A stretch of DNA of 64,000 nt from Methylobacterium sp. SyP6R (GTDB taxonomy: Bacteria > Pseudomonadota > Alphaproteobacteria > Rhizobiales > Beijerinckiaceae), in contig NZ_JAAQRC020000001.1 of assembly GCF_019216885.1 (NCBI RefSeq), positions 5,025,501 through 5,089,500 on the forward strand, given 5' to 3'. Positions 16,946-25,736 of the stretch are shown here, in pieces (the first letter of the stretch is position 1; every line of letters starts with the position of its first letter). The notes beneath the pieces were generated by a model that worked only from the letters and a program-made list of their open reading frames with translations, had not been told where the DNA came from and made no database searches. Position numbers and translations under genes: made by a program.

Positions 16946-18418
16946 CTACCGCCCCGGCCCGACCACCTCCGGCACCTTCGCCGAGACCGGCACCACCGGC
17001 GGGGTCACGGCCCCGGCCGGGATCGGGCTCACAGGGGCGACGGCGTTGCCGGGCTTCGGAGCCGGCTCGGCGCCGTTGAGCGCACCGGCCGCAGCCGGCG
17101 CGGGCTCGTGCGCGGTCCCGTGGGCACGGCCGAGCAGGTCCGGCGGGGTCTGCCAGACGAAGGCGTCGAGGCGGCCGCTGACCGGGGAGATCGGCGCCCA
17201 GCGGTCGGTGACGAGGCCGTCGGCGCACCAGGCCGGATCGCGCGGGGCGCGGGCGGCGCGGGCCTGCCATTCGCGGGCCTTGCCGGACGCCGCGCCGTGC
17301 TCGGCCTCCTCGATCTCGGCCATCAGCTCGTAGGCGCGCACGGTCGGCTGATCGGTGAGCAGCGGCGCCAGCACGTCGCGGGCGCGGCCGAACTCGCGGG
17401 CGTCGAGCGCCGCGCGGGCGATGGCGAAGCGCGATTCCGGATGCCAGGACGAGATGCGGGCCAGGGTCTCGGCGCGGGCCAGACGATCGCGGCTCGAATC
17501 ACCGGTGCGCAGGTCGAGATAGACCCGGGCGAGGTCCGGATGCGGGTTGGCGCGCCAGGCGGCCTCGACCACCTTCGCGCCGCGCTTGAGGTCGCCGCGG
17601 CGGGCGAAGAGCCGGCCCGCCACCGCGGCCGCCGGCACCAGGTCGGGGGCGAGCTTCACCGCCTCGCGTCCTTGCGCCAGGGCGCGCTCGGGATCGCCCG
17701 CCTCGAGGTCGAGGGCGCTGGCGGTCAGCAGCACGGCGCGCTGGCGGCGCATCGCCGCCTTGTCGGAGAGGCCCAGCGCCGCACGGCGCGAGACGGTGTC
17801 GAGGGCGCCCGACCAGTCGCGGTCGGCGCACTGGCCCTCCATCACCGCCTCGTTGGCCCAGGTCACGCTCGGGGCGAGGCGGGCGGCCTCGATCGCGTAG
17901 GCGCGGGCCGAGGCTTCGTCGTCCTGGCGCCGGGCCTCGACGAACAGGCCGCGCAGGCCGAGCACCCGGGTCTCGGGATCGTCGACCATGCGGCGGAAGG
18001 CGCGCTCGGCCCCGGCGCGGTCGCCGGAGATCTGGGCGGCCTGGGCGGTCAGCAGCAGGGCGAGCGGTTCGGCGCCGAGCAGGCGCTCGGCCTCGCCGGC
18101 ATGGCGGCGCGCCGCGATCGGATCACCGGACCCCACCGCCACCATGCCGCGCGACAGGGCGTTGTAGCCCCGGGCCTGGCGCCGGCGCCGGCTCGACAGG
18201 GTCAGCCGCTCGGGCAGGTTCAGGATGCCCCGGGCGAAGGCCCAGACGAAGCCCAGCACCACCGCGAGCACCATCACGCCGACGAGCGCGGCGGCGAGGC
18301 TGGTCGCCAGTTCGTAGCCGCCCCAGGTCACGGTGACCACGCCGGGCCGGTCGGCGAGCCAGACCGCCCCGTAGGCGGCGAGGGCGAGGAGAGCCAGGAA
18401 GGCGAGTGCGCGCCACAT
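16946..18418 (-). CDS. hemY: HemY-like N-terminal membrane domain and TPR protein
   Basis: A 490-residue protein with two N-terminal membrane helices (residues ~4-24 and ~40-62) followed by an Arg-rich connector (LSSRRRRQARGYNALSRGM) and a cytoplasmic/periplasmic array of TPR-like helical repeats to about residue 400, then a Pro/Ala-rich tail. This is the COG3898/HemY_N family; despite the name it is not protoporphyrinogen oxidase and its role is unclear. It is the last gene of the transcription order hemD, Mic60-like, hemY-like, which is the standard alphaproteobacterial arrangement. A perfect 10-bp stem hairpin lies just upstream of its start. Confidence 0.85.
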   Translation of the reverse strand: MWRALAFLALLALAAYGAVWLADRPGVVTVTWGGYELATSLAAALVGVMVLAVVLGFVWAFARGILNLPERLTLSSRRRRQARGYNALSRGMVAVGSGDPIAARRHAGEAERLLGAEPLALLLTAQAAQISGDRAGAERAFRRMVDDPETRVLGLRGLFVEARRQDDEASARAYAIEAARLAPSVTWANEAVMEGQCADRDWSGALDTVSRRAALGLSDKAAMRRQRAVLLTASALDLEAGDPERALAQGREAVKLAPDLVPAAAVAGRLFARRGDLKRGAKVVEAAWRANPHPDLARVYLDLRTGDSSRDRLARAETLARISSWHPESRFAIARAALDAREFGRARDVLAPLLTDQPTVRAYELMAEIEEAEHGAASGKAREWQARAARAPRDPAWCADGLVTDRWAPISPVSGRLDAFVWQTPPDLLGRAHGTAHEPAPAAAGALNGAEPAPKPGNAVAPVSPIPAGAVTPPVVPVSAKVPEVVGPGR

Positions 18419-18496
18419 CTTTCCATCAACTCCAGAAAGCCGCGCTGCCGCTAGCGGGCGCGCGAGGGGGCGTCGAGCGAGCCCCGAGAGATCACG

Positions 18497-18520
18497 GCGG
18501 CCGCCCGGACGGGCGGCCGC
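18497..18520. repeat. Perfect 10-bp stem hairpin between Mic60-like and hemY-like genes
   Basis: GCGGCCGCCC and GGGCGGCCGC separated by GGAC. On the coding (minus) strand no T-run follows it, so it is not a classical intrinsic terminator; it may limit read-through or be an mRNA processing structure. Confidence 0.6.
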
Positions 18521-18532
18521 ATTTTGAGAGCG

Positions 18533-20866
18533 TCAGCGGGTCGCCGGACCTTGAATGGCCGCGAAGGAGGCGGCCAGCCGCGCCCGCGCGGCCTCGCCGG
18601 CTGCGGCGCGGGCCTTCAGGCGCTGGCCGAACTCGGCGGCCTCCTTGCGGGCGGCCTCCGGCAGGGCGTCGAAGGCCTGCGCCGCCTCCGCCACCGCGCC
18701 GCGGGCCAGCGCATCCTGGATCTTGGCGACGCCCGCCTCGGTCGGGTCGGCGGCGTTGCTCGGCGCCGGAGCCGCACCCTCGGATCCGACCTTCTTCACC
18801 GAGACGATCGATTCGGCCATGCTGGTCAGCCGGTCGGCGATGCTGCCGCGCTCGGCCACCGCCTTCTGCCGGGCGGCGAGCGCCGCCGCGTTCAGCTTGG
18901 CGGCGACCGGCTGGAAGCTCTGGGCGAGCGAGGCCGCGGTCGGCGCCCCACTTTGCGCGAAGGGCTCCAGCGGCGCCAGCGCCCCGGCCTGGCCGGGATC
19001 GAGCTGCTTCAGGGTCGCCAGGGCATCGGCGTAGGGCGCGCCGGTATTGAGCGCGCTGGCGATCCGGTCGGAGGCCACCACCCGGAGCGCCGCCTGGACG
19101 CTGCTCGCCTCGGCCCGGCCCTCGACCGCCTTGGCGAGGTCGGCGAGGCGCTGGTCGACGGTCTTGGTGCGGGCGTCGGCGGATTGCTGGAGCGCGTCGA
19201 AGCGCTGGTCCGCCGCCTTGGCCCGGGTGTCGAGGGCCTGTCGCAGCTCGTCGAGGCGCTGGCCGAGCGCCTTGTCGGCCTGCTCCTCGGCCGCCGCGCG
19301 GGTGCCGAGATCGGCCTGCAGCGCCTTCAGCCCCTTGTCGAGCCCGTCGAGGCGGCCGCGCAGGTCGGCGCCGTCGCCGCGGCCCTGGAGCGCCGTCACC
19401 GCCTGGGCGAGGCCGTCGACCCGCTGGCGCAGGCCGGCATCGGTCCCGCCCGAGCGGCCCTGGAGCTCGGCGACCTGCTTCTCAAGGCCCTGGAGACGCA
19501 CCGGATCGATGCCGGCGCTCGGCGTCGGGGTTGCCCCCTGAGCCACCGGCGCCGCCTGTCCGGCCGCCGGGGCGGGCGCGGCCTCCGCCTTGCGCAGGGC
19601 CTCGTCGGCCCGCTGGCTCGCCGCCTTGGCGGCGGCATCGGCCGCCCGCACCGCGTCGGGCAACGGACGCACCGTGGACTCGAGCGAGGCGATGCGGCGA
19701 TCGAGAGCCTGGACGCTGTCGCGCGGCGCGAGATCGGCCAGGCGCTGCTCCAGCGGCACCGTGCCGGCGCCGTCGGCCTGCGGCGTGCCGGGCTTCGGCA
19801 GGTTGATGCCGTAGGCCGGGCCGTAGGTGGTCACGCCGTAGAGCAGGCCCGCGCCGACCACGCCGCCCAGGAGCGAGGCGGCCAGAACCGAGCCGAAGCC
19901 GGCACCGGAGCGGCCTTGCGGCGCTGCCGCGGCCGGGACGGCAGTCGCCGGGATGGCACTCGTGGTCCTGGCGGCCTCGGGCTTCGGGGCATCCTTCGGA
20001 GGGGACACGCCGGGGCCGGTCGCCTGGGGACCCGTCTTGGGCACCGTCGCGGGCGGCACGGTCGAGGGCTTCGCGCCGGTGGCGCCGACCGGGTTGGGCC
20101 CCGAGCCCGCCGAGGCGGCGCCGGTCGTCGCGCCGGTGCCGGCGGTGGGGGATTTCGGCTCCGGAGGCTTGCCGCCGGTCGCGCCGGTCACGGGTGCAAT
20201 GGGTTTCCCGTCAGCCGGCTTGGCATCGCCGACCTTGAGCGGGCCGCTGCCCGGGCCCGTGACCACCGTGCCGGTCGGAGATTTCGGGGCGCCTCCGGTC
20301 GGGGAGACGGCCGAGGTCGTCGCGGAGGACGGCGCGCCGGGCTTGGATTCGCCGGGCTTCGCGGACGCGGCCCCCGTCGCGCCGACTGGCGTCGCGGCGC
20401 CTCCGGTCGCGCCGCCGGCCGGCTTCGATGCCGTGGCACCGGAGGCACCCGGGGTCGAGACCGGGCCGGACGTTGCGCCGGTCGCCCCCGGCTTCGAGGC
20501 CGAGGCGCCCGACATCGAAGCCGCGCCGGTCGCGCCGGTCGCGCCGGGCTTCGGAGCCTCGGCCGCCTTCGGCGGCTCGCCGGGCTTCGCGGTCGCGGGA
20601 GCCGTCACGCCGGGCTTCACCCCGTCGGACTTGGCCCCGTCGGACTTGGCCGCATCCTTGGCCACATCGAACGGCTTCGCCGGCTCGGACTTGCCCGGTT
20701 CAGTCTTGCCCGGTTCGGTCCTGCCCGGCTCCGTCTTGGACGCCTCCTTGGGCGCGTCCGCGATGCGGGTCGCCTTCAGGTCGATGATCGGCCCATCCGC
20801 CGGGTTGCCGCCGCGCCCGCCCGGACGGTTGCGCGAATCCTTCTGGTCCTTGTCGGATGGGGTCAC
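18533..20866 (-). CDS. Alphaproteobacterial Mic60/mitofilin-like inner-membrane protein
   Basis: A 777-residue protein in three parts: a disordered N-terminal region of ~320 residues rich in Gly/Ala/Thr/Pro/Lys with many GAT and GATGAT runs; one membrane helix at ~321-345 (SVLAASLLGGVVGAGLLYGV); then a long periplasmic coiled coil (~380-640, with ADQRFDALQQSADARTKTVDQR-like heptads) and a C-terminal helical mitofilin-type domain. This layout, and the place between hemD and the hemY-like gene, fit alphaMic60, the bacterial relative of the mitochondrial crista-organising protein, reported to shape intracytoplasmic membranes. The start is GTG with a GAGGA ribosome site upstream. The N-terminal low-complexity region looks unusually long. 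Confidence 0.82.
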   Translation of the reverse strand: MTPSDKDQKDSRNRPGGRGGNPADGPIIDLKATRIADAPKEASKTEPGRTEPGKTEPGKSEPAKPFDVAKDAAKSDGAKSDGVKPGVTAPATAKPGEPPKAAEAPKPGATGATGAASMSGASASKPGATGATSGPVSTPGASGATASKPAGGATGGAATPVGATGAASAKPGESKPGAPSSATTSAVSPTGGAPKSPTGTVVTGPGSGPLKVGDAKPADGKPIAPVTGATGGKPPEPKSPTAGTGATTGAASAGSGPNPVGATGAKPSTVPPATVPKTGPQATGPGVSPPKDAPKPEAARTTSAIPATAVPAAAAPQGRSGAGFGSVLAASLLGGVVGAGLLYGVTTYGPAYGINLPKPGTPQADGAGTVPLEQRLADLAPRDSVQALDRRIASLESTVRPLPDAVRAADAAAKAASQRADEALRKAEAAPAPAAGQAAPVAQGATPTPSAGIDPVRLQGLEKQVAELQGRSGGTDAGLRQRVDGLAQAVTALQGRGDGADLRGRLDGLDKGLKALQADLGTRAAAEEQADKALGQRLDELRQALDTRAKAADQRFDALQQSADARTKTVDQRLADLAKAVEGRAEASSVQAALRVVASDRIASALNTGAPYADALATLKQLDPGQAGALAPLEPFAQSGAPTAASLAQSFQPVAAKLNAAALAARQKAVAERGSIADRLTSMAESIVSVKKVGSEGAAPAPSNAADPTEAGVAKIQDALARGAVAEAAQAFDALPEAARKEAAEFGQRLKARAAAGEAARARLAASFAAIQGPATR

Positions 20867-20987
20867 GGCCGAAGATCCTCACCTGTGGCTCCGGGCCGGG
20901 GCGCGCCGGAAGGCGGCCTGATCGGCTCGGCGTGGGCACGACCGCGGGGCAGGATCCCGCCCGGGCCGCGCAACGATTGATCGTCCC

Positions 20988-21788
20988 TTAGCATCGCTCC
21001 CGGCCCGGGCGAAGGGCCGGCGACACCTCTGCGTCATTGTCCTGTCGAATGGGCGCCGGACCGGCCGAGAGCAAGCCCGCCAACAGAGCCTCCTCGTCCG
21101 GCCGTGCCGCGACGACATGGGACAGGATCCCGGCCGCGACCAGGGGCGCGGCCACGTCGGCCGACAGGCAATGATGCGCCAGGTGGCAAAAGGCGTCCTC
21201 CCGCCCCGCGGCCCGGGCGAGGCCGAGGGCCGTCGCGGCGCTGCGCCGGGAATAGTGGAGCGCCGCGTCGAGGGCGCCCGCCTCCAGGGCCTCGGCTACC
21301 GGCTCCGGCAGGGCCGGCAGGGGCCGGGCCGCGTAGGCGACCCAGACCGTGAGCCGGTAGCCGCGGGCGGCGAGCGTGTCGCCCGGCTCGTCCTTGCGCT
21401 CGCGCCCGGCGGCATGGAGGAGGCGCGCGCCGCGCGGCAGGGCGGCGCCGATCAGGTTGGCGAGGGCGCGGGCGTCGCCCCCGGCCTCGTGGATGGACAC
21501 GAGGCCCGCCGCGCGGGCGGCACAGGCCGTGCGGGCCCCGACGCAATAGGCCGGCAGCGCGGCGAGCGGGGAGCCGGCGAGCGCCGGTACCGCGCTCGCG
21601 CTCGTGAGGACCAGGGCGTCGAACGGACCGTCCGGCGCCGGCGCGCCGCTGAGCGCCAGATCGAGGACCGGGGCGAGGAGCGGGCGGTGGCCCAGAGCCG
21701 CGACGCGCTCGGCCGTGCGTGCGCCGGCCGGCAGCGGCCGCGCGACCCAGACCCTGAGGGCGGTCCGGCATTCCGTCGCCCGCGTCAC
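20988..21788 (-). CDS. hemD: Uroporphyrinogen-III synthase
   Basis: A 266-residue cytoplasmic enzyme that closes and inverts ring D of hydroxymethylbilane to give uroporphyrinogen III, the common precursor of haem, cobalamin and chlorophylls. HemD sequences diverge strongly. Support comes from the N-terminal VWVARPLPAGARTAERVAALGH (ancient 'tRP...a..l...G' pattern), FDALVLTSASAVPAL, AYCVGARTA and the second-domain [13 protein letters not shown], and from gene order with the Mic60-like gene downstream. The start is GTG. The usual upstream partner hemC is absent; tsaD follows divergently at once. Confidence 0.8.
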   Translation of the reverse strand: MTRATECRTALRVWVARPLPAGARTAERVAALGHRPLLAPVLDLALSGAPAPDGPFDALVLTSASAVPALAGSPLAALPAYCVGARTACAARAAGLVSIHEAGGDARALANLIGAALPRGARLLHAAGRERKDEPGDTLAARGYRLTVWVAYAARPLPALPEPVAEALEAGALDAALHYSRRSAATALGLARAAGREDAFCHLAHHCLSADVAAPLVAAGILSHVVAARPDEEALLAGLLSAGPAPIRQDNDAEVSPALRPGRERC

Positions 21789-21934
21789 GCGTCACGCCCC
21801 CGGGAGTCCCCCTCCAAAGCGCCCCACCCCATGCATCCGACCCCTTTGCCGGCCATGCCCGGCGGGTTATCTGAAGGGCACCATACCGGCCGCCGCGCGG
21901 CGTGCCAGCCCCCTCGCGAGACCATGCCCCCACC

Positions 21935-22996
21935 ATGAACGTCCTCGGGATCGAAACCACCTGCGACGAGACCGCGGCCGCGATCGTGACGGTGGAGGAG
22001 GACGGGCGCGGCGCGATCCGCTCCAACGAAGTGCTGAGCCAGATCGCCGAGCACGCCGCCTATGGCGGGGTGGTGCCGGAGATCGCGGCGCGCGCCCATG
22101 TCGAGGTGCTGGACCGGCTGGTCGCCCGGGCGCTCGACAATGCCGGGATGCGGCTCTCCGATCTCGACGGCATCGCGGTCGCGGCGGGGCCGGGCCTGAT
22201 CGGCGGTGTGCTGGTCGGCCTCGTCACCGGCAAGACCCTGGCGCTGGTGGCGCGAAAGCCCCTCGTGGCGGTCAACCACCTCGAGGCCCATGCGCTGACC
22301 GCCCGTCTCACCGACGGCCTCGCCTTTCCGTACCTGCTGCTGCTCGCCTCCGGCGGCCACACCCAGCTCGTCGCCGTCAAGGGCGTCGGGGAATACGTGC
22401 GCCTCGGCGGCACCATCGACGACGCGATCGGCGAGGCCTTCGACAAGGTGGCGAAGCTCCTGGGCCTCGCCTATCCGGGCGGGCCGGAGGTCGAGCGCGC
22501 CGCCGAGGGCGGCAACCCCGAGCGCTTCGCCCTGCCGCGGCCGATGCTCGGCCGGCGCGAGCCGAATTTTTCCCTGTCCGGCCTCAAGACGGCCTTGCGG
22601 ATCGAGGCCGAGCGCATCGCCCCTCTCACCAACCAGGACGTGGCCGATCTCTGCGCCGGCTTCCAGGCGGCGGTCGTCGACGTGGTGGTCGACCGGGTGC
22701 GGGTGGCCCTGCGCGATTTCGGCCCCGTCGCCGGCCACCCGACCGCGCTCGTGGCCGCCGGGGGCGTCGCGGCCAACGGCGCCCTGCGGCGGGCGCTCGC
22801 CCGCCAGGCCGGCGAGGCCGGATTACCCCTCGTCGCCCCGCCCCTGCCGCTCTGCGGCGACAACGGCGCGATGATCGCCTGGGCCGGCATCGAGCGCCTG
22901 CGGCTCGGGCTCACCGACGACATCACCGCGCCGGCCCGGCCGCGCTGGCCCTTCGCGCAAGCCAAGGATGTCGCGCCGGCCCAAGCCGCCGGATGA
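21935..22996 (+). CDS. tsaD: tRNA N6-adenosine threonylcarbamoyltransferase
   Basis: A 353-residue member of the Kae1/TsaD family that transfers threonylcarbamoyl to A37 of ANN-decoding tRNAs, working with TsaB and TsaE (neither is in the window). Seen: [14 protein letters not shown] at the N-terminus, metal-binding His115 and His119 (NHLEAH), [35 protein letters not shown], and the C-terminal [10 protein letters not shown] and [12 protein letters not shown]. The ATG chosen starts directly at MNVLGIE. The stop overlaps the ATG of the GNAT gene (ATGA). Its divergent position next to the hem cluster is common in alphaproteobacteria. Confidence 0.97.
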   Translation: MNVLGIETTCDETAAAIVTVEEDGRGAIRSNEVLSQIAEHAAYGGVVPEIAARAHVEVLDRLVARALDNAGMRLSDLDGIAVAAGPGLIGGVLVGLVTGKTLALVARKPLVAVNHLEAHALTARLTDGLAFPYLLLLASGGHTQLVAVKGVGEYVRLGGTIDDAIGEAFDKVAKLLGLAYPGGPEVERAAEGGNPERFALPRPMLGRREPNFSLSGLKTALRIEAERIAPLTNQDVADLCAGFQAAVVDVVVDRVRVALRDFGPVAGHPTALVAAGGVAANGALRRALARQAGEAGLPLVAPPLPLCGDNGAMIAWAGIERLRLGLTDDITAPARPRWPFAQAKDVAPAQAAG

Positions 22997-23895
22997 GTCC
23001 CGCGGAGGCCGAGGCGCAGCAGCGCCGCTGGCGGGAACTGGTCGACGAGCGCCTGCCCGCCGCCGCCGCCGCGCATCCGGACTGGCCGGTCTCGCAGAAT
23101 CACTGCTTCGCCCGCATCCTGCTCGACAATGCCTGCGGCGGGCCCTGGCGCGAGAGCGTGGCCCCGCCCGCCTGGGCCAACATGCCGCCCGAGCGCCTGG
23201 ACCTGGCCCTGAGCCTGGGCGAGGCCGTACTGGAGGGCCGGCAGGACCTCGCCGCGCTCAATCATCGTTCGCTGCTGTGGCGGCGCAAGCGGCGGGCGCC
23301 GCCGCCGCCCGAGAGCCTGCAAGGCGAGGATTTTTCCCTGCGGCGCTGGCGGCTCTCCGACGACGAGCCCTTCGCGGCGCTCTGCGCCGATCCGGAGGTG
23401 ATGCGGTTCTTCCCCGCTCCGAAGACCGTGCGCGAGAGCCAGGTCGAGGCGAGGGCGCTGGCCCGGCGCTTCGACGAGGACGGGTTCGGCCCCTGGGTCG
23501 TCGAGGCGCCGGAGGGGTTCTGCGGCTTCGTCGGCTGCTGGCGCCCGGCTCGCCCACTGCCCCTCGGGCCCCTGATCGGGCAGGAAATCGGCTTGGTCGA
23601 GATCGGCTGGCGCCTCGCATGGCCGGCCTGGGGTCGGGGCTTCGCCGTGCGCGGCGCCCGCCTGGCGCTCGCCGACGTGTTCTCGCGCTGCGCGCTGAAC
23701 GAGGTCGTGGCCTATACGGCCGAGGTGAACGTGCCCTCGCTCCGGGTGATGCAGCGCCTCGGCATGAGCGAGGTCGGCGGGTTCGACCATCCGGGACTGC
23801 CCGAGGGCCATCCGTTGCGGCCGCACCGGCTGTATCGGCTGGCGGCGACGGATTTCCTCGCCGGTGGCGGGGCGGGCGGCGCTGGCCTAGAATAG
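22993..23895 (+). CDS. GNAT-family acetyltransferase with extra N-terminal domain
   Basis: A 300-residue protein. Residues ~95-290 form a RimJ/RimL-type GNAT acetyltransferase ([69 protein letters not shown]). Residues 1-90 are a separate helical domain with [20 protein letters not shown] and a Pro-rich linker, resembling small stand-alone proteins of Methylobacteriaceae, so this looks like a fusion. The start codon overlaps the tsaD stop, so translation is coupled. Acetyl-CoA is the presumed donor; the acceptor is unknown. Confidence 0.85.
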   Translation: MSPAEAEAQQRRWRELVDERLPAAAAAHPDWPVSQNHCFARILLDNACGGPWRESVAPPAWANMPPERLDLALSLGEAVLEGRQDLAALNHRSLLWRRKRRAPPPPESLQGEDFSLRRWRLSDDEPFAALCADPEVMRFFPAPKTVRESQVEARALARRFDEDGFGPWVVEAPEGFCGFVGCWRPARPLPLGPLIGQEIGLVEIGWRLAWPAWGRGFAVRGARLALADVFSRCALNEVVAYTAEVNVPSLRVMQRLGMSEVGGFDHPGLPEGHPLRPHRLYRLAATDFLAGGGAGGAGLE

Positions 23896-23997
23896 AATCC
23901 GCTTGCACCACCGTCGGACGTCCGGTTTTCGTCACCTCGCGAAACGCCGTCTGCCCATCCGTCGGGACGCAGGATCGGGGAATCCGGAAGGCGCACC

Positions 23998-24306
23998 ATG
24001 TCCCAGCCGACACCGTCGAGACCGCCCCGCCGGGCGAATCCCGGCCCGGGTCGGCACCGCATCGGGGTCCTCGTGCCCGACATGCGCGCCCCGACCTTCC
24101 GGCGCGACGCGCAGCGGCAGGTGGAGGCCGTTGCGGCGAGCCGCCAGGCGCAGGACGACCAGGATTTCATCGATGCCGTCGCGGCGGGTGACGACAGAGA
24201 CCGGTCTCGTGAGTCGATGACGCGGCGTCGGCGTCAGCTGCGCCTGCCGGAACCTCGCGACGCGACGACAGCTTCCTTGGATGTATTCCCGTGCTCCCAC
24301 CGTTGA
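23998..24306 (+). CDS. Orphan MazE-like antitoxin (DUF3018), C-terminus altered
   Basis: A 102-residue small basic protein. The segment HRIGVLVPDMRAPTFRRDA then QRQVEAVAASRQAQDDQDFIDAV matches the DUF3018/MazE-like antitoxins that normally precede an overlapping mazF-type toxin gene. Here the family's short acidic C-terminus is replaced by an Arg-rich tail and no MazF reading frame is seen in any frame downstream; repeat R3 begins about 50 bp after the stop. It is probably a leftover of a decayed toxin-antitoxin module. Whether it is still made is unknown. Confidence 0.6.
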   Translation: MSQPTPSRPPRRANPGPGRHRIGVLVPDMRAPTFRRDAQRQVEAVAASRQAQDDQDFIDAVAAGDDRDRSRESMTRRRRQLRLPEPRDATTASLDVFPCSHR

Positions 24307-24358
24307 TCACACGAGGCTCGCTCGACCGATTGCATCGACCGGCGCGCCACGGACTTGC

Positions 24359-24495
24359 TCCCACCCGCGACCTCGTCCTGAGGTGCGACCGTAAGGGAGC
24401 CTCGAAGGAGGGCTCCAGGGACGCCAGAGACATCTGGAGCCCGCCTTCGAGGCTGCCGCACGCGGCAGCACCTCAGGACGAGGTCGCGGGTGGGA
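24359..24495. repeat. ~140-bp palindromic intergenic repeat, copy R3
   Basis: Same family as R1, R2 and R4. Here the left arm reads ACCTCGTCCTGAGGT and the right ACCTCAGGACGAGGT, i.e. an A-to-G change on one arm is matched by a T-to-C change on the other, so the outer pairing is preserved. It lies between the orphan antitoxin and gpsA. Confidence 0.88.
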
Positions 24496-24556
24496 TGGGG
24501 CCGATCGCCGATCCGGCAGCCTCCGAATGCGACGCTCTCGCTCTCGGTTGGGCATC

Positions 24557-25552
24557 ATGACCGGCATCGGCCCGATCGCGGTCCTGGGCGGCGGTGCCTG
24601 GGGCACGGCGCTCGCCAACGCGGCGGCCGCCGCGGCCGAGCGGCCGGTGGTGCTGTGGATGCGCGATGCGGGAAGCGCCGCCGACATGGCGCGCACCCGC
24701 GAGAATGCCCGTCACCTCCCCGGCGTGAGCCTGCATCCGGGGGTGCGCCCCACCGCGTCCGCCGCGGACCTCGGCGAGGCCGAGGCTTTGCTGGTGGTGA
24801 CGCCGGCCCAGACGCTGCGGAGCGTGCTGATCACCTTGCGCCCGCAGCTGCGGCCGGACGCCGCCCTGGTCCTGTGCGCCAAGGGCATCGAGCGCGGGAC
24901 CGACGCCTTCCTGACCGACGTCGCCGCCGAGGCCGCGCCGGGCGCGGCCCTCGCGGTCCTGTCGGGCCCGAGCTTCGCGGCGGATGTCGCCCGCGGGTTG
25001 CCCACCGCCGTGACGCTGGCGAGCCGCGACGGCGCGCTGGCGGCGCGGCTCGCCGCCGCCCTGTCCGGGCCGACCTTCCGGGTCTATCACGGCAGCGACC
25101 CGCGCGGGGTCGAGATCGGCGGGGCGGCCAAGAACGTGCTCGCCATCGCCTGCGGGGCGGCGATCGGCCGGGGCCTCGGGGAAAGCGCCCGGGCGGCGCT
25201 GGTCGCCCGCAGTTTCGCCGAGCTGATGCGTTTTGCCCGCGCCTGGGACGCCTGCCCCGAGACGCTGATGGGGCTGTCCGGCCTCGGCGACCTCGTGCTC
25301 AGCGCCGCCTCGTCCCAATCGCGCAACTTCGCCTTCGGCGAGCGTCTCGGGCGGGGCGCGAGCCTCGAGGAGGCCTCCGGCGGCAAGCTTGCCGAGGGGG
25401 CGCTGACCGCCCAGGCGCTGGTGGCGCTCGCCCGCCGGCGCGGCGTCGAGATGCCGGTGGCCGAGGCGGTGGCCGGTCTGCTCTCCGGCGCGCTCAGCCT
25501 CGACGCGGCGATCGCCGACCTGCTCAGCCGGCCCCTGCGGGCCGAGGTCTGA
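24557..25552 (+). CDS. gpsA: Glycerol-3-phosphate dehydrogenase [NAD(P)+]
   Basis: A 331-residue cytoplasmic enzyme reducing dihydroxyacetone phosphate to sn-glycerol 3-phosphate for phospholipid synthesis. Seen: N-terminal nucleotide-binding GGGAWGTALA at residues 10-19, the CAKGIERGT and LSGPSFAADVARGLPTAV motifs, the catalytic-lysine segment IGGAAKNVLAIACG, and the C-terminal LSGLGDLVLSA and SRNFAFGERLG. Length and order are standard. tsaD and gpsA are commonly adjacent in alphaproteobacteria; here the GNAT gene, the orphan antitoxin and repeat R3 separate them. Confidence 0.96.
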   Translation: MTGIGPIAVLGGGAWGTALANAAAAAAERPVVLWMRDAGSAADMARTRENARHLPGVSLHPGVRPTASAADLGEAEALLVVTPAQTLRSVLITLRPQLRPDAALVLCAKGIERGTDAFLTDVAAEAAPGAALAVLSGPSFAADVARGLPTAVTLASRDGALAARLAAALSGPTFRVYHGSDPRGVEIGGAAKNVLAIACGAAIGRGLGESARAALVARSFAELMRFARAWDACPETLMGLSGLGDLVLSAASSQSRNFAFGERLGRGASLEEASGGKLAEGALTAQALVALARRRGVEMPVAEAVAGLLSGALSLDAAIADLLSRPLRAEV

Positions 25553-25576
25553 GCCGGCCGGACGGCGCGAGGGGCG

Positions 25577-25736
25577 TTATACCAATGGCCTAAGATGCTG
25601 ACGCATCGATTCGATCTCGGGCAAGCCCGAGATCGACGGGGCCATTGACCCATCTCGAATTTTCGACACCAAGCCAAAGGCTTGGCGAGAATTCGAGAAC
25701 GGAACCAAAGGTCGTTTCCAACGACCGTTGGTATTA
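25577..25736. repeat. 160-bp palindromic repeat ending in the fhs stop codon
   Basis: Outer arms TACCAATGG and CCGTTGGTA; inside are GATCTCGGGC / GCCCGAGATC, CTCGAATTTTCG / CGAGAATTCGAG and a GGTCGTT / AACGACC hairpin. The right end supplies the TAA stop of fhs (TTA on the plus strand). It fills the space between the convergent gpsA and fhs genes and may serve as a two-way terminator. No second copy is in the window. Confidence 0.75.

Noticed and set aside
24217..24290. Possible third, degraded copy of the 98-bp element (GGAACCTCGCGACGCGACGA)
   Set aside because: Short similarity to the middle of the element only; the hairpin arms are not recognisable.
24170..24360. A mazF toxin gene after the MazE-like gene
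   Set aside because: No frame gives a MazF-like start or core; only the orphan antitoxin was reported.
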